A stretch of 64,000 nt of DNA from assembly GCF_009931695.1 (NCBI RefSeq), contig NZ_CP048000.1:3427501-3491500 (forward strand), written 5' to 3'. The translations under genes and the position numbers were made by a program. Within the stretch, counting starts at the first letter, position 1. Every line of letters begins with the position of its first letter. The notes below the pieces were generated by a model. It ran no database searches, had not been told where the DNA came from, and saw nothing but the letters and a program-made list of their open reading frames with translations. This document shows positions 16,998 to 26,181 of the stretch, piece after piece. This stretch comes from Anaerocolumna sedimenticola (GTDB lineage: Bacteria > Bacillota > Clostridia > Lachnospirales > Lachnospiraceae).

Positions 16998-19205
16998 TTA
17001 TGAGTGTGGACTATCGGGAGTTGATGTGGACATATCCGCTTTGTTCATATAGATTCTCTTAAACCTTAAGATCGCTTTAAATAAATCTCCGTCCAGTTCA
17101 ATATCAAAAACAGCATTCTGGAGTGCAGCCAGACTTTTTGCGATAGACAAACCTAAGCCGCTGCCTTCCGTATTACGGGATAAATCGCCGCGGACAAAAC
17201 GTTCCATTAATTCGTCCGAATTAATATTTAACTTATTAGCAGAAATGTTTTTTACGGAAACCGTTACATTATGTTCATCTGTTAAGATATCAACATAGAT
17301 TCTTGTACCGCTTAAAGCGTATTTATTTGCATTTGAAAAGATATTTTCTATGATCCGATAGGTGCTCCGGCCGTCTGCCATGATATAAATGGGTTCTTCT
17401 TTCATATTTAAAACCACTTCCAAATTATGGTCGACAAAGCGGTCTTCAAATTCACCGATGGACTGTCTTACAAGCTCAACCAGATTGAGACATTCCAGGT
17501 TTAAGGAAATAGCACCGGAAGATGCCTTGGAGGCTTCCATGAGATCTTCGATTAATGTTTTCAGCCGCCAGGTTTTGGATGATAAGATATCCAGGTAACC
17601 TTTGGCTGTATCGTTTTCCAAATTTTCTTTCTTTAATAAATCCACATAATTAATGATAGATGTTAAAGGCGTTTTAATGTCATGAGAAACATTAGCGATT
17701 AATTCTGTCTTAAGCCTTTCACTTTTTAACTTTTCATCAACAGCAGCGGAAAGACCATCACCTATATTATTAATATACTCAGCCAACGAAAGAGCAGGTT
17801 CATGCATTGGTGTTACGGGAATTTTATGTGTCAGGTTGCCATCAGCTATTTTCTTTATCTCTTTCGTAATGATATTGTAATCGATTGCGGCTTTTAAGAA
17901 AACGTAACCTAAATAGAGATAACCGGCTGCGGATATAATAAAAAATTCTTCTTTCCCATCAAAGAAAATAGGATAATTATATAAATAAAAAGCAACGAAC
18001 TGTATTGCTGCAAATAAAATTAAAATTGCAAATACACGGTAGGTTATATTCTGCTGAGCAAAAAAATCATGGATGAATAGGCGAAGATTTATTAAAAATC
18101 GGACCATAAGGGAATTCTCAAATAATATATTTGCTTTAATTCTCCGTATCAGACTTAATAATCCAAACATACAGAAAGGATATAACAACAAATAGGCCAG
18201 CAAAATTAAGTAAATCATATCTAATCTAAATTGCCGGTATAATAAAAAGCAGATATTATAAGCGATTAGAGCTAATATAATAATTCCCGATACGACAAAA
18301 CCAAATCCGAGTTCGGTATACCACCGGTCAAATCCATTTATAATAATAGCTTCCGAACCTTTTTTGTGACCGGAAAAAGTTATGGCGATTCCTAAAAATA
18401 ACAATAAAAACAGAAAAGAGACAGGAACCGGATATAAGGAATTTTGGTAATTATCATGCAGCTTCTGGAATTCCTGATACAAAGTTCCGAATTCATCATT
18501 ATGGTTTGGGAAGCCGTTTACTATGGAAGTACATATGATGTATTCTCCGCGGCTTAAATCCGGTTTTATATATTTGCTTACAAAATTACCATTAATATAA
18601 TCCATTACCCACCTTAAATTCTCATCATTAAGGTATTGATAATCCCGGTTTACATTTGTGGCATAACGTTCCGTTTTCGTGTTAATGATAAGATAAGCAG
18701 GATTCGTTCTAACACTTTCCAGATAAGCATCCATAGCATCGTCGCCATATTTTTTGTTTAAGGCAGACAGAGTTTTTTCAAGATCGGATGAATAATAAAC
18801 CTTACCTGTTTTTAAGTTCTTAACATAATATAAAAAATTACTGTTTGGCTGATTTAAAATCGCGTTATAATAATCAAAATCTGCCTGTTGCTCTTCCGTA
18901 TCGGAATATCTGGGTTTTTCTTTATCTGTCTTAAATAATTCGGATAAATCAAGGGAAGAAGAGTCATAACCTAAACTGCCGGTGTAACCTTTCTCACGAT
19001 AATCGGCGTATACGGCTACCCTTTCAACGTACTTTAAATATTTGCTTTGGAATTCAGAGGTTTCTTTAAAGTCATTCGTACTGGCAGAATAGGAATCCAG
19101 ATAATTTAAAATATGATAGGACCCAATCAGAAGATTAAGGCCGCACAGAAAAAGAGCTATATGTATCAAAACCTTCATAAGGAAGGAACCTTTCAATTTA
19201 TTCAT
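16998..19205 (-). CDS. Sensor histidine kinase
   Basis: 735 residues. An N-terminal membrane segment (about 10-30), a large extracytoplasmic sensor (about 31-265), then a block of seven or so membrane segments (about 270-460), a HAMP-like linker, a dimerisation domain with phospho-acceptor His508 in NVSHDIKTPLTS, and an HATPase domain with N box IIENIFSNANKYAL and G box GSGLGLSIAKSL. The ligand is unknown. The start is supported by GGAAG upstream of the ATG. The cognate regulator lies 14 bp upstream on the same strand, so the two are co-transcribed. The multi-membrane region between sensor and kinase core is unusual for an OmpR-type partner. Confidence 0.92.
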   Translation of the reverse strand: MNKLKGSFLMKVLIHIALFLCGLNLLIGSYHILNYLDSYSASTNDFKETSEFQSKYLKYVERVAVYADYREKGYTGSLGYDSSSLDLSELFKTDKEKPRYSDTEEQQADFDYYNAILNQPNSNFLYYVKNLKTGKVYYSSDLEKTLSALNKKYGDDAMDAYLESVRTNPAYLIINTKTERYATNVNRDYQYLNDENLRWVMDYINGNFVSKYIKPDLSRGEYIICTSIVNGFPNHNDEFGTLYQEFQKLHDNYQNSLYPVPVSFLFLLLFLGIAITFSGHKKGSEAIIINGFDRWYTELGFGFVVSGIIILALIAYNICFLLYRQFRLDMIYLILLAYLLLYPFCMFGLLSLIRRIKANILFENSLMVRFLINLRLFIHDFFAQQNITYRVFAILILFAAIQFVAFYLYNYPIFFDGKEEFFIISAAGYLYLGYVFLKAAIDYNIITKEIKKIADGNLTHKIPVTPMHEPALSLAEYINNIGDGLSAAVDEKLKSERLKTELIANVSHDIKTPLTSIINYVDLLKKENLENDTAKGYLDILSSKTWRLKTLIEDLMEASKASSGAISLNLECLNLVELVRQSIGEFEDRFVDHNLEVVLNMKEEPIYIMADGRSTYRIIENIFSNANKYALSGTRIYVDILTDEHNVTVSVKNISANKLNINSDELMERFVRGDLSRNTEGSGLGLSIAKSLAALQNAVFDIELDGDLFKAILRFKRIYMNKADMSTSTPDSPHS

Positions 19206-19219
19206 TGTACAACTTCCTT

Positions 19220-19915
19220 TCAGTATTTTTCTACTTTATATCCAATTCCCCATGCAACTTTTAAATATTTCGGTTCTTTTGGGTTGATTTCAATTTTTTC
19301 ACGAATATGACGAATATGAACTGCAACAATATTGTCAGCACCATACGAAGGCTCATTCCAGATCAATTCATAAATTTCATTGATAGAAAAAACCCTCCCT
19401 TTATTTTTTACCAATAATTTTAACAGGTTATATTCAATTGGAGTTAGTTTAATAAGTTCATCATCAACATACACTTCCTTACGGTCATCATTTACCACTA
19501 AACCGCCGGAAGAGTAAATATTCTGTTCTTCCGTAACAATACTTCCAAGCTTGGTATAACGTCTGAGTGCGGATTTTACCCTGGCGATTAATTCTAACGG
19601 GTTAAACGGTTTTGTTATATAATCATCCGCACCAACATTTAATCCCAGAACTTTATCACTGTCCTCTGATTTTGCAGTCAGTAATATAATGGGAAGAGTA
19701 CTGTTATTTTCCCTTAATTTCATAGTAACCCGGATACCATCCATCTGTGGCATCATTATATCCAATAAAGCCAGGTGGATTTCATTGGAATTAATAATTT
19801 CGATTGCTTCTTTTCCGTTGTAAGCTTTAATTACTTTATATCCCTCTGCACTTAAATAGATTTGAATTGCTTCTACAATATCTTTATCATCATCACATAC
19901 TAATATGTTATACAT
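19220..19915 (-). CDS. OmpR/PhoB-family response regulator
   Basis: 231 residues. Receiver domain with acidic pocket CDDD (8-10), phospho-acceptor Asp52 in LLDIMMPQMDG, Thr79 region LLTAKS and Lys101 in TKPFNP. The C-terminal winged helix (about 130-230) has the expected LTPIEYNLLKLLVKNKGRVF and VAVHIRHIREKIE motifs. First gene of the regulator-kinase operon. Target genes cannot be told from this window. Confidence 0.93.
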   Translation of the reverse strand: MYNILVCDDDKDIVEAIQIYLSAEGYKVIKAYNGKEAIEIINSNEIHLALLDIMMPQMDGIRVTMKLRENNSTLPIILLTAKSEDSDKVLGLNVGADDYITKPFNPLELIARVKSALRRYTKLGSIVTEEQNIYSSGGLVVNDDRKEVYVDDELIKLTPIEYNLLKLLVKNKGRVFSINEIYELIWNEPSYGADNIVAVHIRHIREKIEINPKEPKYLKVAWGIGYKVEKY

Positions 19916-20262
19916 TAACCGATCCTCCCTGTTCCCTTATGTAATATCTTACATTATTATATATTATTTTGGAGAAAACTTCTATATTTATATAGTCTTG
20001 TAATTATTTAACTAATTCAGTCTTATTCCTATAAAATCTTTTAATATAACCGACTATAGCTTATCATGTAAAAATAAATTTGACAGATATAAAATCTTAA
20101 GAATTTATGAATTAAGTTATAGTTAATTATTATGGAAATTCGGAATATTATTCATCTTTCCTAAATAAAAATACTGGATTTTTTAATGATTATATTTTAT
20201 AATGTAGAAAGTTGTTAAATGCTTAAGTTTTTAGCAGGTTTACGGAAATGGAGGAAAACAAC
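19916..20262. other. Divergent intergenic region (regulator / nfnA)
   Basis: 347 bp of very AT-rich DNA between the minus-strand response regulator and the plus-strand nfnA. It must hold two divergent promoters. No operator repeat or riboswitch was recognised. Confidence 0.4.
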
Positions 20263-21149
20263 ATGTATGAGATATTGAAAAAAGAGTTATTGGCACCAAA
20301 TATTTATCTTATGGATATACATGCACCCAGGGTAGCGAAATCTTGTTATCCGGGTCAGTTTGTAATAGTGAAGATGGACGAGAAGGGAGAAAGAATTCCC
20401 TTAACTATATGTGACTATAACAGTGAAGACGGTACGGTTACCATTGTATTTCAGGCTTTAGGAAATTCCACGAAACGAATGGCAGAGTATGAAGCAGGGG
20501 ATGGTTTCCGTGATTTTACCGGTCCTTTGGGATGTAAATCCGAATTAGTGGATGAACCCATTGAAGAACTAAAAAAGAAAAATATCCTTTTTGTTGCCGG
20601 CGGCGTAGGTACGGCACCTGTTTATCCCCAGGTCAAATACATGAAAAATCTTGGGATTGATGTAGATTGTGTCATAGGTGCAAGAAATAAAGAACTGATT
20701 ATTTTAGAAGAAGAGATGAAACAGGTTGCAAAAAATGTATATGTTACAACCGATGACGGTTCCTATGGTTTTAAAGGTAATGTAAATGACTGCATTAAAG
20801 ACCTGGTTAATAATCAGGGGAAACATTATGATCTGGTTATAGCCATTGGTCCGATCATTATGATGAAGTTTGTATGTATCCTTACGAAAGAATTAGGAAT
20901 CCATACAATTGTAAGTATGAATCCTATCATGGTAGACGGAACCGGTATGTGTGGAGCTTGCCGTTTAACCGTTGGGGCCAGGTGAAGTTTGCCTGTGTGG
21001 ACGGTCCTGAATTTAATGGCCATCTTGTAGACTTTGATGAATCCATGAAAAGACAGCAGATGTATAAGACGGTTGAGGGAAGAGCCATCTTAAAGGAAAG
21101 GGAAGGTGCCACTCATAAAGGAGGCGGCTGCGGCTGCAGTGATAATTAA
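20263..21149 (+). CDS. nfnA: NfnA-like FAD/[2Fe-2S] subunit (sulfide/dihydroorotate dehydrogenase-like), frameshifted
   Basis: The start is ATG 20263 with GGAGG 8 bases upstream. The first frame gives an FAD/NAD-binding reductase of the PyrK/SudB type (PLTICDY, GGVGTAPVYPQVKY, then MCGACRLTVGAR) and stops at 20985. The family's C-terminus, VKFACVDGPEFNGHLVDFDE through GGGCGCSDN, continues in the next frame to 21149. Adding one G to the G4 run at 20974-20977 restores GGQVKFACVDGPEF exactly. The break falls between the cluster-binding cysteines (MCGAC and FAC). With NfnB downstream it would form the bifurcating NADH-dependent ferredoxin:NADP oxidoreductase. Either a sequencing error or a recent mutation; a slippery site is not evident. 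Confidence 0.85.
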
Positions 21150-21205
21150 TTACAACTAAGGTTTTGCCTTTAGGGCATTTAATACAACAGATAGGAGTTA
21201 AAGGG

Positions 21206-22591
21206 ATGGATGTATTAAAAAGAATACCTGTCAGAGAGCAGGATCCAGAAGTAAGATCACATAATTTCAGTGAAGTATGTTTAGGATATAATATGGAAGA
21301 AGCTATGGAGGAGGCCAGCCGTTGTTTAAAATGCAAGAATGCCAAATGTATAACGGGTTGTCCTGTATCCATTGATATACCGGAATTTATTAAGGAAGTA
21401 GAAGCTGGTAATATTGAATCTGCCAGTAAAGTTATCGGTCAGTATTCAGCACTTCCTGCTGTTTGCGGCAGGGTATGTCCTCAGGAATCCCAATGTGAAG
21501 AAAGATGTATCCGGGGAATTAAAGGAGAGCCGGTATCCATCGGCAAGTTGGAACGTTTTGTTGCCGACTGGTCCAGAGAGAATCATATAAAACCGGAAAT
21601 TCCTTCCGTAAAAAATGGTAAAAAAGTAGCTGTTATCGGTTCCGGTCCTGCCGGTTTAACCTGCGCCGGTGATTTAGCCAAGATGGGCTACGAGGTAACC
21701 ATATTTGAAGCATTACATGAGCCGGGCGGTGTATTGGTATATGGTATACCGGAATTCCGTCTGCCAAAAGATACTGTTGTAAAAACGGAAATTGAGAATG
21801 TAAAAGCATTGGGTGTCAAGATTGAAACTAATGTAGTTATTGGAAAATCCACAACAATTGATGAATTAATGGAAGAGGAAGGTTTTGATGCCGTATTTGT
21901 AGGTTCCGGAGCAGGGCTTCCTAAATTCATGGGTATTCCTGGCGAAAATGCCAATGGTGTTTTTTCAGCAAATGAATATCTTACAAGAAGTAATCTGATG
22001 AAAGCATTTGATGAAAGTTATGATACCCCTATTGCCGCAGGCAAAAAAGTTGCGGTGGTCGGCGGCGGTAACGTAGCCATGGATGCTGCCAGAACTGCAT
22101 TAAGACTTGGAGCAGAGGTATATATTGTATACAGAAGAAGTGAAGAAGAGCTTCCTGCCAGAGTAGAAGAAGTGCATCACGCAAAAGAAGAGGGAATTAT
22201 CTTTAAATTATTAACTAATCCTAAGGAAATATTGGTAGATGAAAACGGATGGGTTAAGGGGATGATCTGCGTAGAGATGGAACTCGGTGAACCCGATGCA
22301 TCAGGAAGAAGAAGACCTGTAGAGAAGTCAGATTCTGAATTTGAACTGGAAGTGGATACGGTTATTATGTCTTTAGGAACAAGTCCGAATCCTCTTATTT
22401 CCTCAACCACCAGGGGACTTGATATCAATAAATACAGATGTATCATTGCAAATGAAGAAAACGGTCAAACCACAAAAGAAGGTGTCTTTGCCGGCGGAGA
22501 TGCCGTAACCGGTGCGGCAACCGTAATTCTTGCCATGGGTGCCGGAAAAGCCGCAGCAAAAGGTATTGATGAATATCTAAAAAATAAATAA
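21206..22591 (+). CDS. nfnB: NfnB / glutamate synthase small-subunit-like FAD/NADPH oxidoreductase
   Basis: 461 residues from ATG 21206 with AGGAG upstream; it begins MDVLKRIPVREQDPEVR as usual. An N-terminal 4Fe-4S module with cysteine clusters (CLKCKNAKCITGCP and CGRVCPQESQCEERCIRG), then a first Rossmann motif VIGSGPAGLTCAGDLAKMG for FAD, a second VVGGGNVAMDAARTALRLG for NADPH, and a C-terminal FAGGDAVTGAATVILAMGAG. Family members act as NfnB or as homotetrameric GltA; the partner 57 bp upstream favours NfnAB, which couples NADH, ferredoxin and NADP in the cytoplasm. Confidence 0.9.
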   Translation: MDVLKRIPVREQDPEVRSHNFSEVCLGYNMEEAMEEASRCLKCKNAKCITGCPVSIDIPEFIKEVEAGNIESASKVIGQYSALPAVCGRVCPQESQCEERCIRGIKGEPVSIGKLERFVADWSRENHIKPEIPSVKNGKKVAVIGSGPAGLTCAGDLAKMGYEVTIFEALHEPGGVLVYGIPEFRLPKDTVVKTEIENVKALGVKIETNVVIGKSTTIDELMEEEGFDAVFVGSGAGLPKFMGIPGENANGVFSANEYLTRSNLMKAFDESYDTPIAAGKKVAVVGGGNVAMDAARTALRLGAEVYIVYRRSEEELPARVEEVHHAKEEGIIFKLLTNPKEILVDENGWVKGMICVEMELGEPDASGRRRPVEKSDSEFELEVDTVIMSLGTSPNPLISSTTRGLDINKYRCIIANEENGQTTKEGVFAGGDAVTGAATVILAMGAGKAAAKGIDEYLKNK

Positions 22592-22608
22592 GTAACGATA
22601 TAGTACTG

Positions 22609-22645
22609 CCGCCTCGGATACTGCTATCATTCCGGGGCGGATTTT
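22609..22645 (+). terminator. Intrinsic terminator after nfnB
   Basis: Arms CCGCCTCGG and CCGGGGCGG followed by ATTTTAATTT, 17 bp after the nfnB stop. A terminator-tail repeat begins directly behind it. Confidence 0.8.
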
Positions 22646-22647
22646 AA

Positions 22648-22744
22648 TTTCCGCGAAAGCAAAGTGAGAATTAGCAAGCTTGCTTGCAATAATTCGAACG
22701 CACACGCAAAACGAAGAAACTCGCGAAATATGTTTCTTCCGGTT
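22648..22744 (+). repeat. Terminator-tail repeat, copy B1
   Basis: Same element as copies A, C and D, oriented with the upstream gene: it starts CCGCGAAAGCAAAGTGAG after the nfnB terminator and ends GTTTCTTCCGGTT. It holds the inverted repeat GAATTAGCAAGC/GCTTGCAATAATTC and a second pair, CGAAGAAAC/GTTTCTTCCG. Confidence 0.92.
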
Positions 22745-22842
22745 TTCGTAAAAGCATAGTGAAAACATGCAAACTTTCCTGTATTAATTCCGGCACGCTC
22801 GAACAACAGAGAAACTCACACATTAGGTTTCTTCCGTTTCGA
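22745..22842 (+). repeat. Terminator-tail repeat, copy B2 (diverged tandem copy)
   Basis: It follows B1 head to tail and is recognisable along its whole length (AAAAGCATAGTGA near the start, GAGAAACTCACACATTAGG and TTTCTTCCG near the end), but with many substitutions. The inner AAGCTTGC palindrome is largely lost. An older tandem duplicate is the simplest reading. Confidence 0.75.
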
Positions 22843-22906
22843 TAAATATCCATAAACTTACTTGTTCGTATATACGAATCATATTGTATAATATGGGAAA
22901 AAAAGA

Positions 22907-22935
22907 TTGCCTAATGCATTGATTATTGGTATAAT
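22907..22935 (+). promoter_or_regulatory. Sigma-70-type promoter for the GGDEF-EAL gene
   Basis: TTGCCT, a 17-bp spacer and a perfect TATAAT, 66 bp upstream of the start codon. Confidence 0.7.
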
Positions 22936-23001
22936 AGATAACAAACAGAGCTTTTTTAGTGCTGGTAAAGCGGAAGGACTAAATTATTTGGGGTGCAATG
23001 A

Positions 23002-24591
23002 ATGCAATATAATAAGATAGAACTGCAAACACTAACAGATGGCGGGAAAGCTTATATAGTTGATTGGGGTATTGGTAATATAATTATTTTAGCTGCACTT
23101 GTTTTAATAATCCTTTTGATCATCCTTTTGGTTATTTGTTATGGTAAAACAAAAAGTGAAAAGGCTGCATTATTAGAGAAGCAGAATTTAAGTAACAATT
23201 ATACGGAATTAGAAACTGCTTACGAAGAAATTTCCACAGCAAAAAATGAACTTAGCATAAAATATGATGAACTAAAGCGAAGCAAGGATAAGATGCAGAA
23301 GTTAGCTTATTCAGATTATCTGACAGAACTTCCGAACCGGTTAGCCTTTACGGAAGTATTGGATGGAGTTATGCTGACTCTCAGGAATGAAGAAGTTATT
23401 GCCATAATGAATGTTGATATCGATAATTTTAAAGCAATTAATGATACGTTAGGACATTCTTACGGAGATGAATTATTAATTGACGTCACACATCGTCTGA
23501 AACAGGCTATGGATGATAATGATTACCTTGCAAGATCCGGCGGAGATGAATTTGTTGTACTTACTCAAAATCTTACGGATATCGGTGAGTATGAGGCAAA
23601 GATTAAGAAAATCCGGAAAATATTTGACTATCCTTTCGTTTTATCTATGAAAGAATACTTTATTACAGTCAGTATCGGAATCGCCCTTGCTCCCAAAGAT
23701 GGAAAAACAACTCAGGTATTAATTAAGAATGCGGATTCTGCTATGTATGCGGCAAAGGCCAATGGTAAAAACACATTTGTTTATTTTAATGATGCTATCA
23801 ATGAGAAACTGATGGATAAGATACAAATCCAATCCGAACTTAGAAAAGCCATTGAAAATAATGAGTTTATTGTTTATTATCAGCCGCAGATTGACTTAAG
23901 TACAGAAAAAATTGTTGGATTTGAAGCTTTAATCCGATGGAATCATCCGGAAAAAGGAATATTATCCCCAGGTGAATTCATAGCATTTACAGAAGAAACC
24001 GGATTGATAGTTCCGATTGGTTATTGGGTATTAAAAAGTGCCTGCTGTCAGCTGAAGAAATGGGAGGAGGAAGGGTTCCATAATCTTACCATAGCTGTTA
24101 ATATTTCTGCACGTCAGTTTAAGGACCAGGATTTTGCTAATATGGTTAGAGAAACAATCAATGAAACCGGAATCAATCCGGGTAATCTAGAATTAGAAAT
24201 AACAGAGTCTATTGCATTACTGGATTTAGAATACTCGGTTGCAATGATACAGAAGCTTAAGGATTTAGGGGTTAAATTCTCTCTTGATAATTTTGGGACG
24301 GATTATTCCTCCATGAATTATCTGAAGCGTTTACCGGTTAATAATCTTAAAATTGATAAGAGTTTCTTAGATAGTGTAACGGATAATCGAAGTGAACAAA
24401 ACATTGTTCAAACAATTATCTCTTTAGCACAGAATCTGGATATTGCCGTAATTGCTGAAGGTGTGGAGAAAAATGAACAGGCACAATTTCTTAAGAGTGT
24501 GAAATGTAATAAAGCGCAAGGATTCTTATTCAGTGAACCCGTATCCGGTGATATGGCAGATCAGGTTTTAAAAAAGATAGGAACCTTATAA
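23002..24591 (+). CDS. GGDEF-EAL cyclic-di-GMP turnover protein
   Basis: 529 residues: one N-terminal membrane helix (about 24-48), a coiled coil (about 50-95), a GGDEF domain with intact SGGDEF near residue 180, and an EAL domain with EALIRW near 309, NISARQF, ELEITES, IDKSFL and AEGVEKNEQ. The diguanylate cyclase site looks intact. In the EAL loop 6 motif the usual DDFGTGYSS reads DNFGTDYSS (near residue 429), so one catalytic-region Asp is Asn and phosphodiesterase activity may be weak. No RxxD inhibitory site is obvious ahead of GGDEF. Cyclic-di-GMP commonly controls type IV pili in clostridia, so a link to the pilus operon is possible but unproven. Confidence 0.9.
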   Translation: MQYNKIELQTLTDGGKAYIVDWGIGNIIILAALVLIILLIILLVICYGKTKSEKAALLEKQNLSNNYTELETAYEEISTAKNELSIKYDELKRSKDKMQKLAYSDYLTELPNRLAFTEVLDGVMLTLRNEEVIAIMNVDIDNFKAINDTLGHSYGDELLIDVTHRLKQAMDDNDYLARSGGDEFVVLTQNLTDIGEYEAKIKKIRKIFDYPFVLSMKEYFITVSIGIALAPKDGKTTQVLIKNADSAMYAAKANGKNTFVYFNDAINEKLMDKIQIQSELRKAIENNEFIVYYQPQIDLSTEKIVGFEALIRWNHPEKGILSPGEFIAFTEETGLIVPIGYWVLKSACCQLKKWEEEGFHNLTIAVNISARQFKDQDFANMVRETINETGINPGNLELEITESIALLDLEYSVAMIQKLKDLGVKFSLDNFGTDYSSMNYLKRLPVNNLKIDKSFLDSVTDNRSEQNIVQTIISLAQNLDIAVIAEGVEKNEQAQFLKSVKCNKAQGFLFSEPVSGDMADQVLKKIGTL

Positions 24592-24612
24592 TCAATTGTT
24601 TTCACAAATACT

Positions 24613-24660
24613 AAGACCGCTGATAATTACAGTGAATGTAATTAAATCAGTGGTCTTTCT
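24613..24660 (+). terminator. Intrinsic terminator after GGDEF-EAL gene
   Basis: AAGACCGCTGAT and ATCAGTGGTCTT form a 12-bp stem (with G-T pairs) around a loop of about 22 bases, followed by TCT. Its position argues against using the ATG at 24663 for the next gene. Confidence 0.7.
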
Positions 24661-24701
24661 AAATGGATTATTACAACGAATGTAAACTGAGGGAAAAAGG
24701 T

Positions 24702-25556
24702 ATGGTAATTGCAAATAAAAAGTTTAATAATAAAAAGTTTAATAATAAAAAGTTTAATAATAAAAGGATTTGTAATAAAGGGAAAAGTAATAAGGAGATT
24801 CGTAATAATAGAACTAGTAATAAAAAGAGTTTTATTATTGTATATATATTAATTCAGATATTAGTATATATTAGTTTTATGACCATCGATATTACACAAA
24901 GCAGTTTATATAGTGCTTCTAGTTTCTTGAAATTCTCCGGTATCATACTGTGCTTTTTATTTACCATTTTATATGATAGCCGTAACTGTGATCGGAAAGA
25001 TATCCATATCCTTAGATTAGCTTTGCTTTTTACTGTTATATCAGATTTATTTATTTTAATATTGGACTATTATTTAATCGGTTTGGTAACTTTTTGTATA
25101 GTACAAAGTCTGTATTTAATCCGCCTGGGTAAATGGCGTAATGATTTAAAGATTGGAGATACTGCCGCCATTATTCTAAAGAATTTTATTAGAAATTTAA
25201 TTATAACTTCTATTGTTCTGATCATTTTAATCGTGATTAAGATTAAAATGGAATGGCTGATTATAATATCTTGTTATTATTTTATCAGTATACTTTTTAA
25301 CGTTATAGATGCTATTCTGCTTGCAGCTAAATCTAAACATAAAAATAAAGTTATATTCGCGGGGAGTATGATATTATTTATATTATGTGATATTAATGTG
25401 GGTTTTTTTAACCTATCTGATTTTATCTTCATCAGCAGCAAGTGGTTTACATTACTTTATAGCTTTTCAACAATAGCCATGTGGATGTTTTATTTGCCTG
25501 CGCAGCTTGGTATTTCGCTGAGCGGACAAATGAATGAGTATGGGAACAACATGTAA
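24702..25556 (+). CDS. Multi-pass membrane protein with repeated basic N-terminus (YhhN/TMEM86-like?)
   Basis: 284 residues from ATG 24702, chosen over ATG 24663 because GAGGGAAAAAGG precedes it and 24663 abuts a terminator. The first 40 residues are Lys/Asn-rich and include three exact NKKFN repeats from a 15-bp tandem DNA repeat. About eight membrane segments follow. Short motifs (LRLALLFTVISDLFILILDY, YYFISILFNVIDAILLAAKS, WMFYLPAQLG) faintly resemble the YhhN/TMEM86 lysoplasmalogenase family, but I cannot assign it with certainty. Confidence 0.6.
   Translation: MVIANKKFNNKKFNNKKFNNKRICNKGKSNKEIRNNRTSNKKSFIIVYILIQILVYISFMTIDITQSSLYSASSFLKFSGIILCFLFTILYDSRNCDRKDIHILRLALLFTVISDLFILILDYYLIGLVTFCIVQSLYLIRLGKWRNDLKIGDTAAIILKNFIRNLIITSIVLIILIVIKIKMEWLIIISCYYFISILFNVIDAILLAAKSKHKNKVIFAGSMILFILCDINVGFFNLSDFIFISSKWFTLLYSFSTIAMWMFYLPAQLGISLSGQMNEYGNNM
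24714..24760 (+). repeat. 15-bp in-frame tandem repeat
   Basis: Three consecutive units of AATAAAAAGTTTAAT plus a partial fourth, encoding repeated NKKFN. The unit is a multiple of three, so copy changes keep the frame. Confidence 0.9.
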
Positions 25557-26181
25557 TCTAATTATAATTATGTAAAAGTATACAAAATGAATTAGAAAAA
25601 ATCTCCATAATTTCAAAAAAAATTACTTGCTTATTGAACACTATTTTGATAAGATAATTTTATAGAAACATATGTTCCGTTAATTTTTAGTATTCATAGT
25701 TTTATTTATATTTTATATTTTATATTTTATATTTTATATTTTATATTTTACATTTTACATTTTACATTTTACATTTTATATTTCTTATTTCATATTTCAT
25801 ATTTTCAAATTTCATATATTGTGATTCGAGAAACACTTATCATGATTCGAGAATTTATATCATTTTATTCCATAAGTAAGACTAATTAATATGCTATAAT
25901 CCGTATTGCCTAAATCATTTTCTGATTTTATCTATTATTAATAAAGTATTGCTTTTTAAATATCTATTAATCTTTTCAACTGTCTAAAATCGAAACGGTT
26001 TAATCATTAATCCCAGTATTAAAGAGAATAGAATTATCTTACGAATGCTTGAAAATGTTTGTATGAATGTCTGTAAAATGCCTGAAATAGTATTATAAGA
26101 AAATATTTGAGAATATGGTTATTTCGAAAGAAAAATTAACGGAATATAATAAAGAAAAAATTTTATAAAAGGAGAAAACCT
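25557..26181. other. Long non-coding AT-rich region
   Basis: 625 bp with no supported gene. It contains the heptamer array and, after it, two exact copies of TGATTCGAGAA (25822-25832 and 25843-25853) spaced 21 bp apart, which could be a paired operator. The promoter of the DUF5688 gene should lie in its last part. Confidence 0.55.
25701..25818. repeat. AT-rich heptamer tandem array
   Basis: More than ten near-identical units of ATTTTAT/ATTTTAC (period 7) decaying into ATTTCAT variants. Low-complexity DNA, not CRISPR-like: no spacers. Confidence 0.85.

Noticed and set aside
20965-20990. Programmed -1 frameshift in nfnA
   Set aside because: The site GTTGGGGCC does not allow good re-pairing after a -1 slip, no stimulatory structure was seen, and the family is normally encoded in one frame.
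22577-22853. Minus-strand open frames across the repeat behind nfnB, and a similar plus-strand frame at 28106-28330
   Set aside because: They are made of the terminator and the non-coding terminator-tail repeat; no conserved start or product between copies.
25701-25818. CRISPR array
   Set aside because: Direct heptamer tandem repeat without spacers, no cas genes in the window.
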